In this document: positions 1-6,898 of the stretch, in pieces
How positions within the stretch are numbered: the first letter of the stretch is position 1
How the letters are laid out: each line of letters begins with the position of its first letter
NCBI GenBank assembly: GCA_038257015.1
Contig: JBBSJS010000046.1
Coordinates: 1-6,962 of the forward strand
DNA length: 6,962 nt
Origin: UBA920 sp038257015
GTDB taxonomy: Bacteria; Patescibacteriota; Doudnabacteria; UBA920
Reading direction: 5' to 3'
Made by a program: the position numbers and the translations under genes
The notes under the pieces: generated by a model
Database searches by the model: none
Seen by the model: only the letters and a program-made list of their open reading frames with translations
Told to the model about the DNA's origin: nothing

Positions 1-126
1 CATTTGCCTGATTCTGCGTGGCCGCCGACACCTTGGTTTGTGAGTTGGGCCAGCGGGCGCGATTTATTTCCGGTGCAAGAAACGCCGCCGTTGGAGTTGC
101 GCTGGATACTGGTTAAACGCTTGTAG
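1..126 (+). CDS. 3' end of an unidentified protein-coding gene (partial)
   Basis: An open frame runs from the first base of the window to a TAG at 124-126, giving the last 41 residues of a protein whose start lies outside. The peptide is rich in Trp and Pro (AWPPTPWFVSWASG near its start) and ends in LELRWILVKRL. It looks like a structured, conserved C-terminus rather than random translation: the frame stays open through GC-rich sequence, and 69 of the first 120 bases are G or C. I do not recognise the family. It converges on the jet operon and is separated from the jetD stop by 230 nt of repeats. The base composition contrast suggests it belongs to the older chromosomal background rather than to the defence operon, but that is inference from a short fragment. 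Confidence 0.6.
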   Translation, partial: HLPDSAWPPTPWFVSWASGRDLFPVQETPPLELRWILVKRL

Positions 127-135
127 CTAAAGTAA

Positions 136-237
136 TAAGCTGTACTGCCTTTAAATTGCAGATTTGGGGCGGGCTAGAAGCCCACCCCACAAGAGTTTAA
201 TTATTTCTTGAATTTAATTTAAATACAGAACAGCTTA
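136..237. repeat. MITE-like element: 22-nt imperfect inverted repeats flanking a GC-rich hairpin
   Basis: The arm at 136-157 begins TAAGCTGT and ends TTTAAATT. The arm at 216-237, read on the opposite strand, matches it at 19 of 22 positions. The mismatches are one base after TAAGCTGT and two bases after the following CTG. Between the arms lies the strong hairpin at 165-189. A nested palindrome of about 100 bp with no coding capacity fits a miniature inverted-repeat element or a folded intergenic repeat unit. It could also be a structured 3' end for the left gene. No transposase or clear target duplication is visible at its ends. Confidence 0.55.
165..189. repeat. GC-rich hairpin, dispersed cyanobacterial-type repeat, possible weak terminator
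   Basis: TGGGGCGGGC at 165-174 pairs with GCCCACCCCA at 180-189 around a 5-nt TAGAA loop. There is one C-A mismatch (170 against 184). This GGGGCGGGCT..AGCCCACCCC form resembles a hairpin repeat I know from intergenic regions of filamentous cyanobacteria. It lies 39 nt past the stop of the left gene and between two convergent genes, so it could end transcription from either side. Neither strand has a proper U-tract straight after the stem, so terminator function is doubtful. Confidence 0.6.
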
Positions 238-263
238 TCAGTCAATACGTTTGACTTAATATT

Positions 264-291
264 GTCATTGCGAGGCACGAAGCAATCGCAG
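264..291. repeat. Short palindromic intergenic repeat
   Basis: The 28-nt sequence starts GTCATTGCGAGGC and ends AAGCAATCGCAG. ATTGC at 267-271 pairs with GCAAT at 282-286 around a 10-nt loop. The motif closely matches a small dispersed intergenic repeat found in many copies across diverse bacteria, including cyanobacteria; that recognition is from memory and needs a genome search. It lies downstream of jetD in the gap between the convergent genes. Confidence 0.5.
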
Positions 292-356
292 TATCTATTT
301 TTCATAGTGTTTTACCCCAGGGCAGTCTTAAGTGAACCGTATTGGCTTATCAGTCA

Positions 357-1508
357 CTAGGTATCAGTCAAACTATTCAATTTACAGCTTGCGAAATCCT
401 TCCGTATCTTTTCCTGTTCTAAACGAATTGTTTGCTTGGATAAATCAGTAAATAAATCATGCTCCTCCGGTGTCAGGTAAGATAAATTAGCAATCTTGCA
501 TACTGTTCCCGGCACAGCAAATTCCTGAAATATGTCGAAAGTTTCTCGATCCATCATAACAGAAATTGTTTGAGAAAAATAAGACCTTAACTGTGAAAGA
601 ATCTGGAACCCTTGGGCATCCAAATCGCCCCAGTAAATTATTTGGCAATGAGTTAGCCACTCAACATCTTTTAAGATAGCTACATTAAATCCCTTTCCCC
701 AGATTGCGAAGCTGTTGCTTAAATCGGGTAAGGTGCGAAAATTCATTAGATTTTCAGTAATAATAAAGCGGTATCCTTGAAGACTGCGACTTTCAAAGTC
801 AGAGATGAGTATGCTCATCTCCGAGGTGTTAATGCCATACTTCACCTGTAGGTTTTTATCCAAAGCTCTGATAGTTACCGATGACTCAGCATATCGCAAA
901 CCAAATCGCTTTTCAAAATCTTTTTCTTCTAGATCAATAGCATCGTCTGGCAGGATAGCAGACAGCAATTCATTCAAGATTCCTTTATTTTGTTCGATGA
1001 ACTTGGTGTGAACATTGAGCGATAGTTCACGGATATAAAGATTTGGTTTGGGATTGTTCTGGAAATACAGGCATACACGCAATAAATTATCCCAATTTCC
1101 TAATTGCTTGACTATTTTTTTAGGATTTTGATTGAGCCAGATATTCAATTCAGGAAGTTGTTTTCTAATCCTTGCTACAGCGTGTTGAAAATTAGCAACT
1201 TCTTGTTCTTTCTTAAGAAATTTCAAATAATCTGTTTCTGTTTCAAATACAATTCGGGATGGCAGCGACTGCATACCGAATTTGCGATTGTTCCGCTGTT
1301 TCAGCTCAACTTGATACCCGCAACCAGCGTGTTCTTTTGAGCCTTTCAGAAGTTGCTGTACGGCTTCTTTGAGTTCTTGGTAGTCGTCGTAGGGAATTTT
1401 GCCACGGGGCAAATCTAGCGGGAAAAAAGGTTCTCCCAGCAGCAAGGATTGCAGGAATGGAGTATAGAGTCGATCGGCTTTCTTTCTGATTTCGTCGGGT
1501 GTAATCAT
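357..1508 (-). CDS. jetD: Wadjet nuclease subunit JetD (DUF3322-DUF2220)
   Basis: JetD is the DNA-cutting subunit of Wadjet: after the JetABC motor has extruded a small circular DNA, JetD cleaves it. The 383-aa protein has the expected two parts, an N-terminal DUF3322 region (about 1-190) and a C-terminal DUF2220/TOPRIM-like domain (about 200-375). Visible motifs are ENLMNF at 252-257 (candidate metal-binding E252), YWGDLDAQGF at 292-301 (D295 and D297, the TOPRIM D-x-D), VMMDRETF at 317-324 and RLEQEKI at 362-368. The domain is related to the topoisomerase VI A/Spo11 TOPRIM fold. Length is normal for the family. The ATG (MITPDEIRKKADRLY) gives a typical N-terminus but has no Shine-Dalgarno sequence. 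The gene starts 12 nt after jetC in the same frame and ends in a tandem stop, TAG TGA. The family usually reads GDIDTHG where this protein has GDLDAQG. Confidence 0.95.
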   Translation of the reverse strand: MITPDEIRKKADRLYTPFLQSLLLGEPFFPLDLPRGKIPYDDYQELKEAVQQLLKGSKEHAGCGYQVELKQRNNRKFGMQSLPSRIVFETETDYLKFLKKEQEVANFQHAVARIRKQLPELNIWLNQNPKKIVKQLGNWDNLLRVCLYFQNNPKPNLYIRELSLNVHTKFIEQNKGILNELLSAILPDDAIDLEEKDFEKRFGLRYAESSVTIRALDKNLQVKYGINTSEMSILISDFESRSLQGYRFIITENLMNFRTLPDLSNSFAIWGKGFNVAILKDVEWLTHCQIIYWGDLDAQGFQILSQLRSYFSQTISVMMDRETFDIFQEFAVPGTVCKIANLSYLTPEEHDLFTDLSKQTIRLEQEKIRKDFASCKLNSLTDT

Positions 1509-1520
1509 AAACAGACACAG

Positions 1521-4500
1521 TTAATTTAAAGCCATTTGTTTTAGACGCAGCTTTTCTAGGGATATATTATAAACCTTGGAGTCATTCTCTTCACGGCTGT
1601 TTTCAACATAGTAAGCAGATCCTACATAATCCTCAACAACGTAGATTTTGTCTTTGGGCGTAACTACCAGAAGCTGAAGATTTAATTGTTTAAATAACTC
1701 CATTGCATACTTTGCATTTTCTTCATCTAACTTGCTAAAAGCTTCATCAATGACCACAAGACGAAATGAGTCAGATTTTGTTTTATCCTGCACTAATCCG
1801 AATTGATGGGCAATAGCTGACGCTAGAATGGTGTAGGCTAATTTAGCCTTTTGTCCGCCCGATTTTCCAGAGGAATCGGAGTAATATTCCTTCTGAGTGT
1901 GGTCATCTTTATTTTTAACGCTGACTGAGAAATTAAGCCAATTACGCACATCAGTGACTTTTGCTGTCCACCGCTCATCTGACTTGAGGCGATCGATCAG
2001 GTCTTTAATTTTTTCAAAGCTAGCTTCGTCAGCTTCAGAAGTTTGCTCAATGCCTACATCACGATAGCACAACACCTTCAATTGATTTTTGAATTCCTTA
2101 ATTTGGGTGTCTCGGTTAATTTCGTATTGGACTTGTATATAAGTCGAGTCTGTATATTCAATCACTTTTAAGGATTGATTTATCTCGTAAATCTTTTGTT
2201 CTATTTCACTTTGCCAGTCTTCTAACGCCTCTTTAAAATTAGAAATAGCGTCACTAATTTTCCGATCTAGCAGTTCTTTAAACTTTTGTTCCTGTGCTGG
2301 CAAACCATCGAGTTCTATCCTTGCTAGCATCTTTTTAAACTCAGGAATCGCTTCTAACGATGCGTCAACATTGGTCGTTTCTTCGGGATACTCTCGCTTG
2401 TAATTATCCATCTGTTTGTCAATGCTTCTTTCCAAAGAAGTTAACTTGTTATTTACCTCGTTTATTTGACTCTGGTAAGACTCCTGTACTTCAACTTCCG
2501 AAGGATGGATGTTAGCGAGGGTCAAACTTTGATTTGTGAGACTATCTTCAATTTTAGGAGTATAAGTCTGAATCTTTTCGGATGTGCATAACTTCGATCG
2601 CCTGTCGCATTCCTCCCTCTGTTGTTGGTAATTCTCGATATCGCGATCGAGAACCGCAATTTTTTTGTCAGCGCTAGTTTTATCTGCATCCTTTTTCTGA
2701 ATGTCAGCGCTGACAGCAGCTAGTGTTCTTTTCAACTCATTTAGGCGATCGCAACTTTCCTCTAACTCCTGCTTTTGCTCTACTAGCTTCTGCTTCTTGC
2801 TAGCATCCGGTTTCCAGTCGATAGCCGAAAAATCATTGAATTCCAATAACTTTTCTAGCAGCTTCTTTTGATTATCGCACTCTTCTTGTGCTGTTTCAAT
2901 CTCCTTTATAGCTTTTTTGACTATATCAATCTCTGCTTGACACTCCTGCAATTTAGTTTCACAATCCTTGATTTTCTCAGAATTGTCCCATCCCAAAATA
3001 TATTGACTTTTGTCGTTGACTCGATGGCGATCGTCTTTTTCATGTCTATTCCCCTTTTTCATCAAGCCATTTTTTCTAATAGCATAATTCTCCCGCTCAA
3101 ACCTATCTAAATCTTCACAACAGATGCAGCTAGCAAAGTCTTTGAATAATTCATTAGTCAGCCAAGTAATATATTCATTATCAGGTTTCATCTCCAATTT
3201 ATTAAACAAGGAATTCTTATCTAAGTTTCTAGTTTCATGAGCTAAATTTTTAGGGCAAACTTTATCATAAACTACGCGGCCCCGCAGATTAGTTCCATCG
3301 ACATATTTAGTGAATTTATGGTAATGCCTTTCAGGAACTAGGAGTCGCAGTCCAAAGTTGTGCAGCAGTTTTTCGATCGCTCTTTCCCACTCGCCTTCTC
3401 CATCCTTTACCTTCAGCAGTTCGCCGACAAAAGGAATTTCAGCCTCAGCAATTACCAAAGCAGTTAATATCTCTTTTCTTAGTTGGAAGTTTACACCGGG
3501 AATCTGATTTTTCCGCTGTTTTAAAGATTGCAGTTCTTTGTCTAACTCAGTGTAAATATTTTCAAGTTGTTTCTTCTTACTTGTTTCCTCATCGCGTTGG
3601 CTTGTTAATTCTCCCAGTTTAATAACAACAAGTTCTTGATTTTCCCTCGCTCGGATTGCAGAACTATTAAATGTATCCCGGTCACTGTAAGCTGGAAATC
3701 CTATACCTTCAGCAATTTTAGTATATTTTTTGGCTGCTATTCTATAATTATATATCCGTTCGTCTAAAGTCTTAATTTCCTGTTCTAAATCTTTTATTTG
3801 CCGTCCTTTATCGTCATTTTTAATGTCTACTTTTAAATTTAGCTCTTGCTCTTTCAAGCGTTTTAAAGCCCCATTTATTTCTACTAAATCGTGGTTGACT
3901 TGAGTATGTTCCTGTTGTTTATCTACCATTACTGTTTGCAACAAACTGATTTTACGCAGAGCAAAATATGCGGGAACAACTCGCAATACTTCCTTTAATT
4001 CATCCTGATTCCGCTTGACCTCTTCGTACTGGTCAGAATCAGCAATTAGCGGTTTTAAAATCTCTACCTGTTTCTTGGCTTTCTGCATTGCTTCATGGGA
4101 AAAAGTTAAATCTTTATAATACTTAATTATGTCTTCTATTTGCTCCTCAACATTAATTTTGTCCAGCATATGACCGCGCACAAAGTCATTTAATTCTCCA
4201 ATTTCTTTGATGCTGACTGTCTGATTGAATAAATCGAAAGCTTTTTCAGATTCTACACCAAAGGTTTTGCGAAAGTGTTTGCTGTAGTCAACAAATGTGT
4301 CAAATATTTCTATTTTTGGTGGCAATAAAGATGCTAATTGCTTTTTTAATTCTGAAAAATTTTCAAAATTATTGAAGTGAGCGGCGATGTTGAGTTCGCC
4401 AGCAGCAACCACAAACAACTTTTCAACTTTCTCTTTTACACACAAAACCTGAGCCAAGGTGACGTGCTGTTCGCATCCTTTGTTATAGAAATAAGCGAGT

Positions 4501-4844
4501 AAAACTGAATAATCATCTTTGGTACGCAGGTACTTCGGTTTAGATTTGTGGTCATCTTCACTTTTAATTGTGCTGTAAGCTCCGAGTACATACGTCTTTT
4601 CATCTCGCTCTCGCTTTCCCTTTTCTGAACCTGAAGCCAAGTTATAATTCCGCTTTTTATTGGGCACCAGCAATGTCAGCAGTGCATCAACCAACGTCGA
4701 TTTACCCGAACCATTAGCCCCCGTGAGCAAGGAAGTGTAACCGCCGGGGGCGATCGTACCCTGACTAAAAGTTCCCCAGTTTAATACTTCAAGCCGATGT
4801 AAGCGGTATCCAGCTTTGGAATTGTCTTTTTCAAATTCAAGCAT
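1521..4844 (-). CDS. jetC: Wadjet SMC-like ATPase JetC (SbcC/MukB-type)
   Basis: JetC is the ATP-driven motor of Wadjet, an SMC/MukB-like protein whose dimer extrudes DNA loops with JetA and JetB. At 1107 aa it has the usual length of about 1100. The N-terminal head holds Walker A GANGSGKST at 42-50 (K48). A first coiled-coil arm covers roughly 250-450. A compact hinge-like segment follows at about 466-620, with the family patterns GELLKV, EKLLHNFGLRLLVPE, RHEKDDRHR and YILGWDN. A second coiled-coil arm covers about 620-890. The C-terminal head has the ABC signature SGKSGGQKAKL (992-1002), Walker B LVVIDEAF (1029-1036; D1033 and E1034) and D-loop SKLDE. All ATPase residues are present. The start is supported by AGGA 8 nt upstream. 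SbcC or MukB themselves are excluded by the neighbours, which are jetA, jetB and jetD rather than sbcD or mukEF. Confidence 0.96.
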   Translation of the reverse strand: MLEFEKDNSKAGYRLHRLEVLNWGTFSQGTIAPGGYTSLLTGANGSGKSTLVDALLTLLVPNKKRNYNLASGSEKGKRERDEKTYVLGAYSTIKSEDDHKSKPKYLRTKDDYSVLLAYFYNKGCEQHVTLAQVLCVKEKVEKLFVVAAGELNIAAHFNNFENFSELKKQLASLLPPKIEIFDTFVDYSKHFRKTFGVESEKAFDLFNQTVSIKEIGELNDFVRGHMLDKINVEEQIEDIIKYYKDLTFSHEAMQKAKKQVEILKPLIADSDQYEEVKRNQDELKEVLRVVPAYFALRKISLLQTVMVDKQQEHTQVNHDLVEINGALKRLKEQELNLKVDIKNDDKGRQIKDLEQEIKTLDERIYNYRIAAKKYTKIAEGIGFPAYSDRDTFNSSAIRARENQELVVIKLGELTSQRDEETSKKKQLENIYTELDKELQSLKQRKNQIPGVNFQLRKEILTALVIAEAEIPFVGELLKVKDGEGEWERAIEKLLHNFGLRLLVPERHYHKFTKYVDGTNLRGRVVYDKVCPKNLAHETRNLDKNSLFNKLEMKPDNEYITWLTNELFKDFASCICCEDLDRFERENYAIRKNGLMKKGNRHEKDDRHRVNDKSQYILGWDNSEKIKDCETKLQECQAEIDIVKKAIKEIETAQEECDNQKKLLEKLLEFNDFSAIDWKPDASKKQKLVEQKQELEESCDRLNELKRTLAAVSADIQKKDADKTSADKKIAVLDRDIENYQQQREECDRRSKLCTSEKIQTYTPKIEDSLTNQSLTLANIHPSEVEVQESYQSQINEVNNKLTSLERSIDKQMDNYKREYPEETTNVDASLEAIPEFKKMLARIELDGLPAQEQKFKELLDRKISDAISNFKEALEDWQSEIEQKIYEINQSLKVIEYTDSTYIQVQYEINRDTQIKEFKNQLKVLCYRDVGIEQTSEADEASFEKIKDLIDRLKSDERWTAKVTDVRNWLNFSVSVKNKDDHTQKEYYSDSSGKSGGQKAKLAYTILASAIAHQFGLVQDKTKSDSFRLVVIDEAFSKLDEENAKYAMELFKQLNLQLLVVTPKDKIYVVEDYVGSAYYVENSREENDSKVYNISLEKLRLKQMALN

Positions 4845-4852
4845 TAGATTTG

Positions 4853-4856
4853 TCCT
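4853..4856 (-). promoter_or_regulatory. Ribosome binding site of jetC, overlapping the jetB stop
   Basis: On the minus strand AGGA lies 8 nt before the jetC ATG. It shares bases with the jetB stop codon (TAGGA), so a ribosome ending jetB sits on the jetC start signal. This arrangement favours translational coupling and fixes the jetC start at 4844. Confidence 0.75.
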
Positions 4857-5421
4857 ACGCTTTTAACTCTTCTTTGATTTCCTTCAATTTGTCAGCGGGA
4901 ATTTTAGCTTTGAGGATGCGGCGAACCTCATATTCGCCTTCTATACCCTTTAACTCTTTTAAAAAGTGCAACTTGACGGCTCGATCGATCGTACTGTCAA
5001 ATTTTTTCACAAGCTGTACGTCATTAGTTTGCTCTTTAAAAAACGGACGCATTAAATCGTGAATTTTATATTTAGACAGAATGCAGCGAGTGGAATTAGA
5101 GGTGCTGGCCTCAAATTCTAGCAATTCCTCGCGCAATAAAACACATAGTACCGTAACTTCCCAACTCAGGGCAACTCTCTTCACCAGCCTGGGCAGTGGT
5201 TTTGCTTGCTCGTCGTCATCCTCGCGATCGGGCTGCTGTAAATAAGCATACCCTTCTTCTTCATCTAAATAAAGTGTCACGCCAATTTTTCCGAAGTATT
5301 CTTTGACGTTTCGTTCGTTGTTCAATAGCATATCCCAATCACTGTCATCGTCATACAGAATACCCTTTAGTAATTTGATGATTGCGGGTGCGTAGGGTGC
5401 TATAATGTCGTTTTCTATCAT
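4855..5421 (-). CDS. jetB: Wadjet KITE-like subunit JetB (DUF4194)
   Basis: JetB is the small winged-helix (KITE/MukE-like) subunit that binds the kleisin JetA and helps the JetC motor engage DNA. The 188-aa protein matches the DUF4194 pattern along its length: YAPAIIKLLKG (10-20), VKEYFGKIGVTLYLDEEEGYAYL (39-61), LPRLVKR (76-82), LLREELLEF (95-103) and YEVRRILKAKI (164-174). An acidic linker, DREDDDEQ (65-72), separates the first block from the rest. Length is typical. The ATG is supported by AGGAG 9 nt upstream, inside the last codons of jetA. It starts 4 nt after jetA and ends 10 nt before jetC, consistent with balanced production of the complex subunits. Family assignment rests on motif recall and operon position, and the two agree. 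Confidence 0.93.
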   Translation of the reverse strand: MIENDIIAPYAPAIIKLLKGILYDDDSDWDMLLNNERNVKEYFGKIGVTLYLDEEEGYAYLQQPDREDDDEQAKPLPRLVKRVALSWEVTVLCVLLREELLEFEASTSNSTRCILSKYKIHDLMRPFFKEQTNDVQLVKKFDSTIDRAVKLHFLKELKGIEGEYEVRRILKAKIPADKLKEIKEELKA

Positions 5422-5425
5422 TGAT

Positions 5426-6889
5426 TTACTCTCCTGATCTTTTGAAAATAACTTGCGGCAGTGTCAGGTGCATCAGGTTTTCCTTGTCAGAGTAACTGGC
5501 GATCTCAATGCGATCGCTCGCGGAGTCATCGATCGCGTGTTTTCGATCGCCAGAAGCGATCGCCAAATAAGCAATAACTTCAGATAAACCATTTTCCACC
5601 GGATACCTCTCAATTATTTCAGCTAGCGTTACCTGATATTGACTTTCCAACATTCCAGCAATCCGCTGCTTCAATACTTCCTCATCCACATAACAATAAT
5701 TTCGGAGTTCCTCAAGTTTCTCCGTCGATAAATCGACATTTTCCTCACTAAAGTTGTAGCTTTTAAAGATTCGCTCTTCTGTGGGTTTCCACCTCGGTCT
5801 GTCCATCACCATTTGCACTTCCGGGTCGCCTTCTATCCAGATGAATTGCTCAGTTTCGGGAGGATTATCCACCACGGTAAGTGCTAATTTTTTAATTTGG
5901 GCAATCAGTTCTTTCACTCGCCTGTTCTCTGCGATATGCTGTTCTGCCAGCGTTTTTCGCAACTGTTCGGCAAGACGATAATTTGATTTAATAATTTTGT
6001 CGCTAGCTTTAATTAGACTACGTTTAAGTATTCGTAGTATGGGATTTTTTTTACCCAAATCTTGAAGTTCTGGCAAGCCATATACCCCATCAATCATTTT
6101 TTCCAATTCTTCCTGTTTGGAAGGATCTGCAAGAAAAGTTCGGAAGGCATAGAAGCTACGCCCCTGATCGGATTTTCTAATTGCTTCATCTGCATCAATT
6201 ACCTGTGCCACAACTAACCCCTTTCTCCCCTCCTCTCTTAGCTGTGCCTTTTTCACTTTGTCCGTGATTGCTTTAAAATTTTGCTCGACTTCTCCAAAGT
6301 CAGCCAGCAGCCGACGCGCCACATCATTAGCTTTAAGAAACCACTCTTTAAGCTTAGCTTCGCTGTAGCGCTCAACCTCACCAGTTTGTTCGATGGTGTC
6401 GATTTCTTTCTGAATAGCTGCTTTTTGTTTTTCTAATTCCTCCAAACGCACTGCTGGATCTTCTGTACTTTTAGTGACAATTTCTTTGAGAAGTGCAAAT
6501 ATCTCTAAAAACTGGGATTCAGTGCCAATAAACTCTCTTCTCTTCAAATCTTCCAGCCAACCAATCGCCCGATTAGTACCCGGTGCAAGTTCAAAAACTG
6601 GATCGTCATTTTTTGTTAAATAATATTTCTTCAAGAACTGATGCCCGCTATTGCACCAGGTGTCCAGGTAAGTCTGTGCTTTGTCACTATATCGTTTCGG
6701 TTCCTCTTCGCGCAGCTTCTCTAAATAATTTTCAAGTTTTTCTACGAGTTCTGATTGGGAAACAGTAATCTGATTTGAAGACTTGAACTGGCGATACAAA
6801 AAACTGATAATTAATGGTGCGTTGTCAGTTCTTAAAAGCTTGAGGCTAGGCTCATTTTTTAAGTCATATTCTATGCTGTCATGTTCCAT
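5426..6889 (-). CDS. jetA: Wadjet kleisin-like subunit JetA (DUF3375)
   Basis: JetA is the kleisin (MukF-like) subunit that links the two JetC heads and carries JetB. The 487-aa protein has normal DUF3375 length. The N-terminal winged-helix region is marked by LKLLRTDNAPLIISFLYRQF (16-35). A helical, charged middle follows (about 125-220), then the family signature DQGRSFYAFRTFL (241-253), a helical stretch (about 285-340), MVMDRPRWKP (360-369), and a C-terminal winged-helix region with VTLAEIIERYPVENGLSEVI (420-439) and LPQVIFKR (477-484). Residues of about 443-460 (within AIASGDRKHAIDDSASDRI) are encoded by a run of HIP1-type palindromes and fall in a part that seems variable in the family. 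This is the first gene of the operon. Its ATG has no Shine-Dalgarno sequence, but the promoter lies just upstream and the next residues match the family start, so I keep it. Confidence 0.94.
   Translation of the reverse strand: MEHDSIEYDLKNEPSLKLLRTDNAPLIISFLYRQFKSSNQITVSQSELVEKLENYLEKLREEEPKRYSDKAQTYLDTWCNSGHQFLKKYYLTKNDDPVFELAPGTNRAIGWLEDLKRREFIGTESQFLEIFALLKEIVTKSTEDPAVRLEELEKQKAAIQKEIDTIEQTGEVERYSEAKLKEWFLKANDVARRLLADFGEVEQNFKAITDKVKKAQLREEGRKGLVVAQVIDADEAIRKSDQGRSFYAFRTFLADPSKQEELEKMIDGVYGLPELQDLGKKNPILRILKRSLIKASDKIIKSNYRLAEQLRKTLAEQHIAENRRVKELIAQIKKLALTVVDNPPETEQFIWIEGDPEVQMVMDRPRWKPTEERIFKSYNFSEENVDLSTEKLEELRNYCYVDEEVLKQRIAGMLESQYQVTLAEIIERYPVENGLSEVIAYLAIASGDRKHAIDDSASDRIEIASYSDKENLMHLTLPQVIFKRSGE
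5431..5435 (-). promoter_or_regulatory. Ribosome binding site of jetB, inside the end of jetA
   Basis: On the minus strand AGGAG lies 9 nt before the jetB ATG and within the last sense codons of jetA (GGA GAG TAA). It is the best ribosome binding site in the operon and suggests that jetB translation is coupled to jetA termination. Confidence 0.8.
5510..5563. repeat. Cluster of HIP1-type palindromes inside jetA
   Basis: Four CGATCG cores lie within 52 bp, at 5511, 5530, 5544 and 5557. The first and last are full GCGATCGC octamers. HIP1 is the hallmark over-represented palindrome of many cyanobacteria and contains a GATC methylation site. Further cores occur at 1471, 1990, 2595, 2644, 2746 (full octamer), 3028, 3374, 4751, 4982, 4986 and 5225, all within the jet genes. 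The density points to a cyanobacterial host and long residence there. Confidence 0.8.
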
Positions 6890-6898
6890 ATATTGAAA

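Noticed and set aside
165..189. Strong factor-independent terminator
   Set aside because: The stem is good but neither strand has a U-run directly after it; kept only as a repeat with possible weak terminator role.
805..1340. Plus-strand open frames opposite jetD
   Set aside because: They lie wholly within the antisense of a well-supported gene, have no ribosome binding site, and encode low-complexity Ser/Phe-rich peptides typical of shadows.
2868..3110. Plus-strand open frame of 80 codons with a hydrophobic N-terminus
   Set aside because: Antisense to the end of the JetC hinge and the start of the second coiled-coil arm; hydrophobic stretches are what antisense of Lys/Glu-rich coiled coil gives.
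1521..4844. Reading jetC as a housekeeping SbcC, RecF or MukB
   Set aside because: No sbcD or mukEF nearby; DUF3375, DUF4194 and DUF2220 neighbours and the family-specific hinge motifs identify JetC.
4850..5062. Plus-strand open frame across the jetB 3' end
   Set aside because: Complement of conserved jetB codons and the jetB-jetC junction, with no independent start signal.
5392..5400. GTAGGGTGC inside jetB, shared with the right-edge repeat at 6942-6950
   Set aside because: It encodes part of the conserved APYAP motif of JetB, so the 9-nt match is most likely chance.
5781..6768. Plus-strand open frames opposite jetA
   Set aside because: Antisense to conserved DUF3375 motifs, short, and without recognisable domains.
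357..6889. A wholly new defence system
   Set aside because: All four genes match the known type I Wadjet order and motifs, with no extra gene between them.
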